Notes: generated by a model from the letters alone, not told the origin. DNA of 64,000 nt from Lichenibacterium minor (GCF_004137685.1 NZ_QYBB01000006.1:62001-126000); one strand, 5' to 3'; positions 9,507 through 18,235 are shown, numbered from the stretch's first letter. Numbers and translations: made by a program.

Positions 9507-10704
9507 ACGGCGTGAACGAGATCGCCGGCTCGCCCCGTCCGGCTTCGGACGGGGGAAAGCGGGTCCCGGCGGCCTCGGCCGACACGCCGAGGCGCTCCAG
9601 CCGGCGCAGCAGCCGCTCGACCGCTTCGATCTCCCGCGGCAGTGCGGAGGGCCGCAGGGGCTCGCCAATGTGCAGGGCCGGGCATTCGGCCTCGACCCGC
9701 CGCCACAGGTGCGAGAAGGGGCGGTCCGCGCAGGCGAGGGCCAGGGCTGCCGCGGCGTCGCGGTCGAGACCCAGGCGGTGCCGCCAGCCCGCCGTGTCGC
9801 CGAGCCGTCCGGCCGCGTGCAGCCGCCGCAGGATGCCGCGCGTGCGGACGCGGCGAAACAGGCTCTTGGCGCGCTCGAGGTCGCCGTCGCAGGGCGCGTC
9901 GAGATCCTCGTGGCGGGCCCGCATCGTGTCGCCGGCGCCGCCGGGCGCCCGGCTGTCGAAACGGCAGGAGGTCGTCACGAAAGCTTCGGTGCTGTGGCGG
10001 ATCAGGAAACCGGCCTCGTCGAGCACCTGGGCGAGCGCGTTGTCCTCCCCCAGGGGACGGATCGGGAGCCCGCCCACGGCGCGGTAGGCCGCGAGCGTCA
10101 CCGCGATCCCGGCGCCGGAATGGACGCGATGGTTCGGCCAGGGGTCGTGGCTGCGGGGGTCGAGCGCGGCATAGAGTTCGGCCACGCGCGACAGGTGGCG
10201 GTCTTCGAGGCGGCCGCGCGCGAGGAACCCCGCGCCCAGCGCCAGATATTCGTTCGGGTCGGCGTCGATGTAGGCCGCAACGGCGTCGGCACCCTGGGCG
10301 AAGGCCGCGAGCGTCGCCGATACCCAGGTCGGGCCCGCGCGGCTGTCGGCGTCGGTCGTGAGGATGACGCCATCGCGGCCGGGCCCGCGTTCCAGCAGGT
10401 CGGCCGCCGCGTCCATGGCGCGGCGTCGGGCGCCCCCCGCATGGGCCTCGCCCGGCGCCAGGGTGCATTCGACGACGTGGAGCGGAAAGGGTGCCACGGC
10501 GGCGAAGGCGCGGCACAGATCGGCCGTGGCGTCGCGGCAGTTGTTGGCGAGCACCAGCACGGAGAAGCTGCCCGCCGGCATCGGCGCGCCGCAGTCGTCC
10601 CGCTGCATCGCCAGGGCGGCGAGGCACGCGCCGATGCGCTCCGCCTCGTCGTGCGCCGGGATCGCCACCACGGCCGGGGGCGGAGAACTGGTCGATACGC
10701 GCAC
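9418..10704 (-). CDS. Family 2 glycosyltransferase
   Basis: A 428-residue GT-A fold glycosyltransferase. The N-terminus VVAIPAHDEAERIGACLAAL is the nucleotide-sugar binding strand, VLVLANNCRDAT follows, ILTTDADSRAGPTW carries the DxD-type metal motif, and GEDNALAQVLDEAG is the usual acceptor-side ED motif. The C-terminal part, from about residue 290, is not recognisable. It is transcribed toward the deacetylase/methyltransferase set and its end overlaps the methyltransferase gene by 89 bases, so the last residues may be a poorly conserved extension. It probably adds a sugar in the same pathway (inference). Confidence 0.85.
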   Translation of the reverse strand: MRVSTSSPPPAVVAIPAHDEAERIGACLAALAMQRDDCGAPMPAGSFSVLVLANNCRDATADLCRAFAAVAPFPLHVVECTLAPGEAHAGGARRRAMDAAADLLERGPGRDGVILTTDADSRAGPTWVSATLAAFAQGADAVAAYIDADPNEYLALGAGFLARGRLEDRHLSRVAELYAALDPRSHDPWPNHRVHSGAGIAVTLAAYRAVGGLPIRPLGEDNALAQVLDEAGFLIRHSTEAFVTTSCRFDSRAPGGAGDTMRARHEDLDAPCDGDLERAKSLFRRVRTRGILRRLHAAGRLGDTAGWRHRLGLDRDAAAALALACADRPFSHLWRRVEAECPALHIGEPLRPSALPREIEAVERLLRRLERLGVSAEAAGTRFPPSEAGRGEPAISFTPFSPQRTEDPAGIPVRAEPPTNGIAAPPRR

Positions 10705-10747
10705 GCTGTCCGCCCCGGTCGCCTCGTCGTTGATCGCCCGAAGGCCG

Positions 10748-11248
10748 TCAGCTCATCGACACGCGCTCGTGCTCGCCGACGTTGCCGGGCTTGTGACCCG
10801 TGACGACCGCCTTGGCGTAGGCGTAGAGCACGACGATCTTGCCCGACGGGGCGTCCCAATATTCCGCGTCCTCGATGTCGACGGTGATGACCGCGATGTC
10901 GGGATCCTCGACGCCCTTGGGGAACCACGCCTTGGCGGACGGGGTCCAATGGTCGCGCACGGCCGTCTTGTCGGTCGTGATGGTGCCCCGGCCCCGCATG
11001 GCGACGTATTTCTGCGCCTTCGCGTCCGAGAAGGTGACGATGGTTTCGGAGTCGGTTTCCAGGTCGTGGGTCTTGCCGGAGCGCACGTCCGTCAGGAAGT
11101 AGAGCTTGCCCTTGAACTCGGCATCGCTGACCGCCATCGGGCGGCTGTGGAACTTGCCGTCCGGCCCGCGGGTGGACAGCATGGCGATGTTGAGCTCCTT
11201 CACGATCTCCATGACCTTGGTCCGGGCGTGTTCTTCGTGCTGGTCCAT
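10748..11248 (-). CDS. Pyridoxamine 5'-phosphate oxidase-family general stress protein
   Basis: A 166-residue split-barrel flavin-binding protein of the general stress protein 26 type. The sequence reads VKELNIAMLSTRG, then FHSRPMAV and LYFLTDVRSGKTHDLE, and has the C-terminal YWDAPSGKIVVLYAYAKA block. The family binds FMN or F420; the reaction is unknown. ATG 11248 is preceded by GGAGAG at ideal spacing, so it was preferred over an in-frame ATG 27 bases upstream. It follows the comF-grxC-DUF1178 set after 93 bp and precedes the glycosyltransferase by 43 bp, all on the minus strand. Confidence 0.85.
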   Translation of the reverse strand: MDQHEEHARTKVMEIVKELNIAMLSTRGPDGKFHSRPMAVSDAEFKGKLYFLTDVRSGKTHDLETDSETIVTFSDAKAQKYVAMRGRGTITTDKTAVRDHWTPSAKAWFPKGVEDPDIAVITVDIEDAEYWDAPSGKIVVLYAYAKAVVTGHKPGNVGEHERVSMS

Positions 11249-11341
11249 GTCGCTCTCCGCTGCAGCTCCGTCCAAGCCGCAATGCGGCCCAGGCTACTGC
11301 GGTTCCGGGCGGTCCTGCGACTTTAGAGCCTTGTGCAAGCT

Positions 11342-11809
11342 TCAGTTCCGGTCGTCGGGCAGCGCCGGGATGGGCATGATGCCGACGCCGTCCTCGACGA
11401 GGCCGCGCACCTCGTCGTCGGTGGCGGTGCCGTAGATGGCGCGGGGCGGGAGTTCGCCGTCGTGGATCGCGCGGGCCTGCTCGGGGAAGGCGGGGCCGAC
11501 GTCGACCGCGTCGCGCTTCAGCTTGGCGTGCATCTCGCGCAGGGCCGCGCGCATGCGGGTGAAGGCTTCGTCGCCGATGGCCGGGGCGGGTGGAGGGGCC
11601 GGGGCGGGAACCTCGGGCGCGGGCGCGACGGCGCGCTTGCCGGCGGAGCGGCGGACAGCGGGCGCCATCACGGCCTTGCGCACCTGGCCGTCGCCGCAGG
11701 CCGGGCAGGCGACCTGGCCCGCCTCGCTTTGCCGGTCGAAGGCGTCGCTGTCGGGAAACCAGGCCTCGAAGGCGTGGTCCCGCGCGCACAGGAGCGCGTA
11801 GCGGATCAT
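11342..11809 (-). CDS. DUF1178 family protein
   Basis: A 155-residue protein matching DUF1178: it opens MIRYALLCARDHAFEAWF, has a CPACGD zinc-knuckle-like pair near residue 35, a Pro/Ala-rich linker (about 60-78), and ends in the conserved GELPPRAIYGTATDDE-VRGLVEDGVGIMPIPALP block. Function is unknown. It starts 16 bp after grxC and belongs to the same transcription unit, an order seen in many Rhizobiales genomes. Confidence 0.88.
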   Translation of the reverse strand: MIRYALLCARDHAFEAWFPDSDAFDRQSEAGQVACPACGDGQVRKAVMAPAVRRSAGKRAVAPAPEVPAPAPPPAPAIGDEAFTRMRAALREMHAKLKRDAVDVGPAFPEQARAIHDGELPPRAIYGTATDDEVRGLVEDGVGIMPIPALPDDRN

Positions 11810-11825
11810 CGGGCGCCCGGAACCG

Positions 11826-12083
11826 TCAGGCCGCCAGGAGCGGGTCGAGCTTGCCGGCCGAATCCAGGGCGTAAAGGTCGTCGCAGCCGCCGACGTGGCT
11901 GTCGCCGATGAAGATCTGCGGCACGCTGGTGCGACCCCCGGCGCGCTCCGTCATCGCGGCCCGGCCCTTGCGGTCGCCCGACACGTCGATCTCGTCGAAG
12001 GCGACGGACTTGCGGCGCAGCAGCTCCTTGGCGTCGGCGCAATAGGGACAGAAGCGGGTCGTGTAGATGGTGACGGGCGGCAT
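11826..12083 (-). CDS. grxC: Glutaredoxin 3
   Basis: An 85-residue dithiol glutaredoxin using glutathione to reduce disulfides in the cytosol. The active site CPYC is at residues 12-15, the TSVPQIFIGD cis-proline loop and the GGCDDL glutathione-binding block follow. Length and motifs match bacterial GrxC. It is co-oriented with comF upstream and DUF1178 downstream (spacings 46 and 16 bp). The glutathione synthesis gene gshA also lies in this window, at 41.7 kb. Confidence 0.95.
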   Translation of the reverse strand: MPPVTIYTTRFCPYCADAKELLRRKSVAFDEIDVSGDRKGRAAMTERAGGRTSVPQIFIGDSHVGGCDDLYALDSAGKLDPLLAA

Positions 12084-12129
12084 GGCTCGCGGTCCTCGGG
12101 AATGGGGCGGCGGGTCTCATATGGACCCG

Positions 12130-12921
12130 TCAACTTTCGGTAACAACCCGGGCGAAGACCAGCACGTCGACCCCGGCCGCCCCCGACCGCAGCAGCGCGC
12201 GGGCGGCAGCCTCGAGGGTCGAGCCGGTGGTGAGCACGTCGTCGACGAGCAGCACGCGCCGACCCGTGACGGCGCTGGCGACCGCGACCGCGAAGGCGCC
12301 CTGGACGTTGTCCATCCGCTGGGGGCGCGTCATGCCGACCTGGCTCGCCGTGGGCTTGACGCGGGCGAGGGCCAGCGGGTCCCAGGGCACGCCCGACCGG
12401 CGCGACACTTCCCGGGCCAGGACCGCGGCCTGGTTGAACTGCCGGCGCCACAGCCGCGCCCGGTGCAGGGGCACGGGCACGACGATGTCGGCGTCGGCGA
12501 GGAGTTCGGCGCCGGCGCGTGCCATCCAGGCCCCCATCGGGCGGCCGAGGTCGAGGCGATCCCCGTATTTCAGCGCGTGGACGAGGCGGCGCGCCGGCCC
12601 GTCGTCGTAGCGCGCCACGGCCCGGGCGCGGCCGTAGGCGGGCGGGTGGGCGATGGCCTCCGGCGACAGGAGGCCGGGGCCGAAGTCCTGCGGGAAGGGC
12701 AGGCCGAGCCGCTCGCAGAAGGGCCGCTCGATGAACCGCATGCCGCGCCAGCAGGCCGCGCAGAGCCCGACGTCGCGCGCGACGCTGCGCCGGCAGGCGA
12801 GGCAGCCGGGCGGGAACACCACGTCGAGCGCAGCATCGAGCGCCGAGCGCGCGACGTTTCGCGCCGCCGCGGCGGCGCGGGCCGCCAGGGGGCCGGACCG
12901 TTCGGCGGCGCCGTCCGTCAT
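12130..12921 (-). CDS. ComF family phosphoribosyltransferase-like protein
   Basis: ComF-type protein linked to DNA uptake and recombination in naturally competent bacteria. It has an N-terminal double zinc ribbon (CLACRRSV and CAACWRGM) and a C-terminal phosphoribosyltransferase domain with the PRPP-binding block VLLVDDVLTTGSTL. The frame is open to TTG 13032; ATG 12921 was chosen because it leaves a usual-length leader (about 40 residues) before the first zinc ribbon, but no clear ribosome site decides it. First gene of the comF-grxC-DUF1178 run. Confidence 0.85.
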   Translation of the reverse strand: MTDGAAERSGPLAARAAAAARNVARSALDAALDVVFPPGCLACRRSVARDVGLCAACWRGMRFIERPFCERLGLPFPQDFGPGLLSPEAIAHPPAYGRARAVARYDDGPARRLVHALKYGDRLDLGRPMGAWMARAGAELLADADIVVPVPLHRARLWRRQFNQAAVLAREVSRRSGVPWDPLALARVKPTASQVGMTRPQRMDNVQGAFAVAVASAVTGRRVLLVDDVLTTGSTLEAAARALLRSGAAGVDVLVFARVVTES

Positions 12922-13062
12922 CGACGCGGGGTCGGGCCGGCGCGGCGGCGCGCCGCGGCCGTCGTGGATCCGCCCGGTCGCCGCCGCAGCTTCGCCATGA
13001 CGCGACCGCGCGGTGTGGCTTCCGTCCGACAAGGGCGGAAACGCATCTTTGCAAGGTGCTGG

Positions 13063-13080
13063 GGCAGGGTTAAACCTGCC
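13063..13080. promoter_or_regulatory. Imperfect inverted repeat upstream of the carboxypeptidase gene
   Basis: GGCAGGGTTAAACCTGCC is an 18-bp near-palindrome (arms GGCAGG/CCTGCC) 60 bp before the dacF-type start and between the divergent comF gene. It could be a regulator site. No matching regulator is identifiable in the window. Confidence 0.3.
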
Positions 13081-13140
13081 TCAGGTCGGATACGTGGGGC
13101 GCGTCGGCTGTCCCGCAACGCCCGTTCGGAAAGTCCCTCG

Positions 13141-14640
13141 ATGAAGTTCATACCAGCGGTCCGGCGGTCGCTCCTGTCGGTCCTCGCGCTCGGCGTCGCC
13201 ACCCTGGGCCCGGTGCGCGCCAACCCCACGATCGTGGTGGACGCCACCACCGGCGAGGTCCTGTACAAGGACATGGCGACCGCCCCCTGGTTCCCCGCCT
13301 CGACGACCAAGCTCATGACCGTCTACGTGGCGTTGAGCAAGGTGCGCGAAGGCAAGATCAGCCTCGACACGCCCCTGCGCGTTTCGGCCTACGCGGCCAG
13401 CATGATCCCGTCCAAGATGGGCTTCCGCCCGGGCACGCTGGTGACGCTCGACAACGCGCTGAAGATGCTGATGGTGAAGTCGCCGAACGACATCGCCGTC
13501 ACCATCGCCGAAGGCATCTCGGGCTCGGTGCCGGCCTTCGCCGACGAGATGAACGCCTACGCGAGCAGGATCGGCCTGCACGAGTCGCATTTCGCCAACC
13601 CGAACGGCCTCCACGACCCCAACCACTGGTCCTCGGCCCGCGACATGGCGATGATCGCCCGCGCCCTGATCACGCAGTTCCCGGAAGAACACGACCTGTT
13701 CAACATCGGCACGCTGCAGTTCGGCGGCAAGCTGATCCCCAACCACAACGGCCTGCTCGGGCGCTACGACGGCGTCGACGGCATGAAGACCGGCTACACC
13801 TGCGCGGGCGGCTACAACGTGGTGGAAAGCGCCGTGCGCGGCGACCGCCACCTGCTCGTCGTCATCATGGGGGCGCCGTCCACCAACGAGCGCAACCTGC
13901 GCTCCGTGGCGCTGTTCGAGAAATACTTCGCCAACCCGGGCCAGGGGATGGGCCAAGGGTTGGGCAACGTCGCCGACCTCGGCCCGAGCGAGGTCGTGTC
14001 GCCGCCCGACATGCGCACGCAGATGTGCGGCCCCGGCCGCCACGCCGCCATCCAGGAAGCCGAAGCCGAAGACGCCGCCATCGCGCCGGTGGACGCCGGC
14101 GCTTCGGCGACGGGGCTCGCCGCGCTGATGCACCCGCGCGACGCCTTCACGCCGGTCCGCGTCTTCATCGGCGCCACGCCCGGCACCGACATCGCCCCCG
14201 TGGGCTCGATCGAGGAAGCCCAGCCTGGGCCGGCCGCGGCGACCGTTGCCAAGGCCGTCCCGGCCGCGACGGTCCCGGCCTCCCTGGCCCAGGCCCCGTC
14301 CGACGCGACGGGCGCCGCTGCCCCGCTGGCGCTCGCCGGCGCGGCGACGCCGGCCGCCCTCGCGGCGGCCAACACGGTGGTCAAGGGGCGCGGCCACGGC
14401 CTCTTGGCCCCTGCGCGGAAGGACAGGGCGCCCGCCAAACCGGCGGCCAAGTCCGCCGCCAAACCTTCGGCCAAACCGGCGGCCAAGTCCGCCGCCAAAC
14501 CTTCGGCCAAACCGGCGGCCAAGTCCGCCGCCAAACCTTCGGCCAAACCGGCGGCCAAGTCCGCCGCCAAACCGAAGGCGGGGGCCAAGGTCGCCGCGAA
14601 GCCTGCCGCCAAAGCCGCCAAGAAGACCGCTTCCCAGTGA
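13141..14640 (+). CDS. D-alanyl-D-alanine carboxypeptidase (DacF/PBP5-like) with repetitive basic C-terminal tail
   Basis: Periplasmic serine peptidase trimming the terminal D-Ala of peptidoglycan stem peptides. A signal peptide covers residues 1 to about 27. The three active-site motifs are present: STTK (Ser54-Lys57), SPN (114-116) and KTG (216-218). The catalytic domain ends near residue 265. The remaining half of the 499 residues is low-complexity Ala/Pro/Lys sequence, including four copies of a 12-residue AKPAAKSAAKPS unit, and replaces the usual PBP5 C-terminal domain. The basic tail may bind peptidoglycan or nucleic acid (inference). ATG 13141 was chosen because the signal peptide starts there; the open frame upstream is a GC artefact. 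Confidence 0.92.
   Translation: MKFIPAVRRSLLSVLALGVATLGPVRANPTIVVDATTGEVLYKDMATAPWFPASTTKLMTVYVALSKVREGKISLDTPLRVSAYAASMIPSKMGFRPGTLVTLDNALKMLMVKSPNDIAVTIAEGISGSVPAFADEMNAYASRIGLHESHFANPNGLHDPNHWSSARDMAMIARALITQFPEEHDLFNIGTLQFGGKLIPNHNGLLGRYDGVDGMKTGYTCAGGYNVVESAVRGDRHLLVVIMGAPSTNERNLRSVALFEKYFANPGQGMGQGLGNVADLGPSEVVSPPDMRTQMCGPGRHAAIQEAEAEDAAIAPVDAGASATGLAALMHPRDAFTPVRVFIGATPGTDIAPVGSIEEAQPGPAAATVAKAVPAATVPASLAQAPSDATGAAAPLALAGAATPAALAAANTVVKGRGHGLLAPARKDRAPAKPAAKSAAKPSAKPAAKSAAKPSAKPAAKSAAKPSAKPAAKSAAKPKAGAKVAAKPAAKAAKKTASQ
14434..14577 (+). repeat. Four tandem copies of a 36-bp unit inside the carboxypeptidase gene
   Basis: Unit boundaries are 14434, 14470, 14506 and 14542. The first three copies are identical and the fourth differs only at its last six bases. 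The unit is in frame and encodes AKPAAKSAAKPS. Identity at DNA level, including synonymous positions, indicates recent slippage or recombination rather than protein-level selection alone. There are no spacers, so this is not a CRISPR. Confidence 0.95.
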
Positions 14641-14654
14641 CGGGGGCCGGGCGC

Positions 14655-15668
14655 ATGCCCGTTCCCAATCCCGTTCCCGTGGGCGTGCTGACCGGCTTTC
14701 TCGGGGCCGGCAAGACCGCGCTGCTGAACCGCCTGCTCGCCGACCCGGCCTTCGCCGGCACGGCCGTGATCGTCAACGAGTTCGGCGAGGTGGGCATCGA
14801 CCATCTCCTGGTCGAGGCGGTGGACGGCGACATGCTGGTGCTGACCACCGGCTGCATCTGCTGCGCGGCGCGCGGGGACCTGCTCGCCGCCGTCGAAGGC
14901 CTGCTGGAGCGTCGCGCGGCGCTCGGCTTCGACCGCATCCTGATCGAAACCACGGGCGTCGCCGACCCGGGCCCCATCCTCAACGCCCTGCTGCTCGGCC
15001 CCGCTCTGGCCGGGACGGCCCGGCTCGGCGGGGTGGTGACGCTGGTGTCGGCCGTCGACGGCGCGGCGACGCTCGACCGCCACGACGAGGCGCGCCGGCA
15101 GGCGGCCCTGGCCGACCGCATCCTCGTCACCAAGTCCGACCTCGCGCCCGACGCCGTCCCGGCGCTGCGGGAGCGTGTCGCCGCGCTGAACCCCGCGGCG
15201 GAGATCGGCGACGCCCGCGAAGCGGGGGCCGATCCCGCGCTGTTCGACGCGTTGACGGCGCGCCCCGCGTCGCAGGGCCACCGCCACCGCCATCACGCCG
15301 CCGACGCCCGCATCCGGTCCGTCGTGCTCGAAGCGGGGATCGTGGACGCCCAGCGCCTCGCGGGTTTCGTCGCGGCCCTGCAGGGCCGGCACGGCGCGGC
15401 GCTGCTGCGCTTGAAGGGGATCGCGGCCCTTCGGCACGACCCCGCGCGGCCCGCCGTCGTTCAGGCCGTCGGCCACATGCTTCATCCCGCGACGCACCTC
15501 GACGGGTGGCGGGACGGGGATCCCCGCACGCGGCTGGTGGCGATCCTCGACGGGGCCGACCCGGCCGAGGCCGCGGCGCTGTGGGACGCCTTCTTCGGCG
15601 GCCCGGCGGTCGACCGGCCCGACGCCGCCGCGCTCATGGGGGAGGGCGGGGCGGGGCTGTTCGGCTGA
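14655..15668 (+). CDS. CobW/P47K-family GTP-binding metallochaperone
   Basis: A 337-residue G3E GTPase of the COG0523 type, involved in delivering metal (zinc, cobalt or similar) to target proteins. Walker A is GFLGAGKT (14-21), the metal-binding CICC is at residues 67-70, ETTGVADPGPI and TKSD follow, and a His-rich linker (GHRHRHH, near residue 210) precedes the CobW C-terminal domain. It begins 15 bp after the carboxypeptidase stop. The metal specificity cannot be read from sequence; the nickel-handling operon about 1.2 kb further on makes nickel or cobalt worth considering (inference). Confidence 0.9.
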   Translation: MPVPNPVPVGVLTGFLGAGKTALLNRLLADPAFAGTAVIVNEFGEVGIDHLLVEAVDGDMLVLTTGCICCAARGDLLAAVEGLLERRAALGFDRILIETTGVADPGPILNALLLGPALAGTARLGGVVTLVSAVDGAATLDRHDEARRQAALADRILVTKSDLAPDAVPALRERVAALNPAAEIGDAREAGADPALFDALTARPASQGHRHRHHAADARIRSVVLEAGIVDAQRLAGFVAALQGRHGAALLRLKGIAALRHDPARPAVVQAVGHMLHPATHLDGWRDGDPRTRLVAILDGADPAEAAALWDAFFGGPAVDRPDAAALMGEGGAGLFG

Positions 15669-15710
15669 AGGCCGCGTCGGTCGTCCGTCCCGGGACGACG
15701 CCGTCGCGGG

Positions 15711-16769
15711 TCACTCCATCACGGGCGCCAGCTTCTGCACGGCCTCGACCTCCTCGCCCAGCCACTCGTTGGTCTTGGCCGTGCCGTCGAAGGTCGAGCT
15801 CGTCTTGAACAGCTCGTACTTGCCCTCCAGCGCGTAGGGCCGCGAGCGCGACAGCAGTTCCGCCACCTTCGCCTTGTCCATCGGCCGGAAGGTTTCGACC
15901 GCCTCGAACGCCTGGTCCATGTCGGCCTGGCGCTCCATCCCGGTGATCACCACCGAGGTCGGCAGGTTCAGGCAGTAATGGAGGTATTCGATCGGCGCGA
16001 TCGGTGCGCCGCTCTTCAGCAGCACCGAATCCGCGAAGGTCTTCATGCCGAGCACGCCGATGCCGTGGGCGACGAGGTAGGGCAGCACGAGGTGGGCGAA
16101 GGAGCGGAAATGCGCGTCCATGACGTTGAGCGGCATCTGCACGGCATCGAAATGGAAGCCGCGCTCGGCCGCGACGTCGAGCATCTGCAGGTGGATGCGC
16201 GGGTCCTTGTGGCCCGTGAAGCCGATGTAGCGCAGCTTGCCGGCCTTCTTGGCGTCGACGAAGGCCTCCATGGCGCCCCCTTCGCCGAAGATGCGGTCCG
16301 GGTCGTCGTAGCGCAGGATCTCGTGGTGCTGCACGAGGTCGATGCGGTCGGTGCGCAGGCGCTTCAGCGAGGTGTCGATCTGCTTCGCCGCTTCCTCCTT
16401 GCTCCGCCCGTCCATCTTGGACATCAGGAAGGCCTTGTCGCGGTATCCGCCCTGGTCGAGCGCCACGCCCATGCGCAGCTCGGAGCGGCCTTTGTTGTAG
16501 TCCCAACAATTGTCCATGAAGGTGATGCCGCGGTCGATGCCCTGGTGGACCAGCCGCACCGCCTCGTCGTCCGACAGGGCGTCCTTGCCGATGTGGAAGC
16601 CGCCCATGCCGATCGCCGAGATCATCTCGCCGGTGCGGCCGAGCGCGCGGTAGAGCATCTCGCCGCGCTTCTCGCCGGCATTCGCCACGAAGGGCAGGTC
16701 GGCGGGGTCGGCGGGGCGGTTCAGGCCCGGCGGCAGGGCCGGGGGCAGGGTGGCGGCGTCGTTCGGCAT
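15711..16769 (-). CDS. Aldo/keto reductase, cytoplasmic paralogue
   Basis: A 352-residue NADPH-dependent aldo/keto reductase. The catalytic tetrad is seen as Asp and Tyr in FMDNCWDYNKG, Lys in MSKMDGR and His in QHHEILRYDD; IGFTGHKDPRIHLQML and the nicotinamide-side VVITGMER follow. ATG 16769 is preceded by AAAGGA, which rules out the longer frame from 16853. It is divergent from larC with a 125-bp shared intergenic region. It is clearly paralogous to the Tat-exported reductase at 23.2 kb, sharing long nearly identical stretches. Substrate is unknown. Confidence 0.9.
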   Translation of the reverse strand: MPNDAATLPPALPPGLNRPADPADLPFVANAGEKRGEMLYRALGRTGEMISAIGMGGFHIGKDALSDDEAVRLVHQGIDRGITFMDNCWDYNKGRSELRMGVALDQGGYRDKAFLMSKMDGRSKEEAAKQIDTSLKRLRTDRIDLVQHHEILRYDDPDRIFGEGGAMEAFVDAKKAGKLRYIGFTGHKDPRIHLQMLDVAAERGFHFDAVQMPLNVMDAHFRSFAHLVLPYLVAHGIGVLGMKTFADSVLLKSGAPIAPIEYLHYCLNLPTSVVITGMERQADMDQAFEAVETFRPMDKAKVAELLSRSRPYALEGKYELFKTSSTFDGTAKTNEWLGEEVEAVQKLAPVME

Positions 16770-16894
16770 CGGGTCGTCCTTTCGCGAAGCGGAGCCCGCG
16801 GCGATGCGCCCGCGATCCGGCGCGCAACGCCGGGACCCGGCACCGGCCTTCAACGTTATCGGACGCTGAAGGTTGAGGTGCGTCGGAGTCGCGG

Positions 16895-18235
16895 TTGGAC
16901 ATACATCTGGATCCGCTCGGTGGTTGGTCGGGCGACATGTTCGTCGCGGCCCTGCTCGACGCCTTCCCGGAACACGCCCGGGCGGTGGAACGCGCCGTGG
17001 CGTCCCTGGACCTCGGGCCCGACGCGGCCGTGCGCCTCGTCGACCACCGCGACGCCGCCGGCCTCACGGGCCGCCGCTTCGTCGTCGCCGCCGAGGAGCC
17101 GGGACGGCACGACCACGGGCACCGCCATCACGACCACGGTCCCGGGCAGCACGACCATGGCCACGCGCACCATCACGGCGGCGGCGACCACGGCCACCCC
17201 CATCACGACGGCGAGCCGCATCACCACGGCCACCGCGCGTGGTCGTCGATCCGGAGCCTGATCGAGGGGTCCGCCCTCGACGCCCGCGTGAAGCGCGAAG
17301 CGGTGGCGATCTTCGCGGGTCTCGCCGAAGCCGAAGGGCAGGTCCACGGCGTCCCGGCGGACGACGTGGCGTTCCACGAGGTGGGCGCGGTCGATTCGAT
17401 CGTCGACGTCGTGGCTGCGGCGCAGCTCATCGCGCTGGTCGACGCCGAACGCTGGACCGCGTCCGCGCTGCCGCTGGGCTCGGGCCGGGTGAGGACCGCC
17501 CACGGCATCCTGCCCGTGCCTGCGCCCGCCACGGCGCTGCTCCTGCGGGGGCTCGACACGATCGACGACGGCATCCCGGGCGAACGCGTCACCCCCACGG
17601 GCGCGGCCGTGGCGCGCCACCTGCTGCTCGGCAGCGCGACGGCGCCGCCACGCCCGCGGCGCCTGGAGCGCAGCGGCACCGGTTTCGGCACGCGCGAGAT
17701 GGCGGGCATCTCGAACTGCCTGCGCGTCCTCGCCTTCGAGCCCGCCGCGGAGTTCGGCACCGCGCCGGCGAGCCAGTTCTCGCATCGCGAACTCGGCGTG
17801 ATCACCTTCGAGGTCGACGACTTGTCGGCCGAGGACCTGTCGAACGGGCTCGACCACGTGCGGGCCCTGCCCGGCGTGCACGACGTCGTGCAGGCCGTGG
17901 TCTTCGGCAAGAAGGGGCGGGTGGCGACCCAGGTGCAGGTCCTGGTGGCGCCCGACCGGCTCGACGACGCCATCCGCCTGTGCTTCGCCGAAACCACGAC
18001 CATCGGCCTGCGCTTCGGCACCGTCCAGGGCGCGGCCCTGCCGCGCGGCTTCGACACCGTGCGGGTGGACGGCCTGGACCTGCGCACCAAGCACGTCACC
18101 CGGCCGGACGGCAGCCGCACCGCCAAGGCGGAAGCGTCCGACGTGGCTGCCGCCCCGGGCCATGCCGCGCGGCTGCGGCTGCGGCGCGACGCCGAAGCGC
18201 TGGCCCTGTCGCGCCTCGACGGGCGGGAGCCATGA
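16895..18235 (+). CDS. larC: LarC, nickel insertion protein for nickel-pincer nucleotide cofactor
   Basis: LarC is a CTP-dependent cyclometallase that inserts nickel into pyridinium-3,5-bisthiocarboxylic acid mononucleotide to finish the NPN cofactor. The 446-residue protein opens HLDPLGGWSGDM, the LarC N-terminal signature, and has the AFHEVGAVDSIVDVV, ALPLGSGRV and TPTGAAV blocks and the C-terminal LRFGTVQGAALPRG region. Residues 72-113 are a linker with 20 histidines in 42 residues, a probable nickel store. The start is TTG 16895 with GGAG six bases before it. It is a single uninterrupted frame, unlike the split larC1/larC2 of Lactobacillus. Its stop overlaps larE (ATGA). Confidence 0.92.
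   Translation: MDIHLDPLGGWSGDMFVAALLDAFPEHARAVERAVASLDLGPDAAVRLVDHRDAAGLTGRRFVVAAEEPGRHDHGHRHHDHGPGQHDHGHAHHHGGGDHGHPHHDGEPHHHGHRAWSSIRSLIEGSALDARVKREAVAIFAGLAEAEGQVHGVPADDVAFHEVGAVDSIVDVVAAAQLIALVDAERWTASALPLGSGRVRTAHGILPVPAPATALLLRGLDTIDDGIPGERVTPTGAAVARHLLLGSATAPPRPRRLERSGTGFGTREMAGISNCLRVLAFEPAAEFGTAPASQFSHRELGVITFEVDDLSAEDLSNGLDHVRALPGVHDVVQAVVFGKKGRVATQVQVLVAPDRLDDAIRLCFAETTTIGLRFGTVQGAALPRGFDTVRVDGLDLRTKHVTRPDGSRTAKAEASDVAAAPGHAARLRLRRDAEALALSRLDGREP

Noticed and set aside
14434..14577. Regular 36-bp repeats considered as a CRISPR array.
   Set aside because: Copies are directly adjacent with no spacers and lie in frame inside a gene.
16895..18235. A programmed frameshift in larC, as known in Lactobacillus.
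   Set aside because: The gene is one uninterrupted frame here with both halves present.
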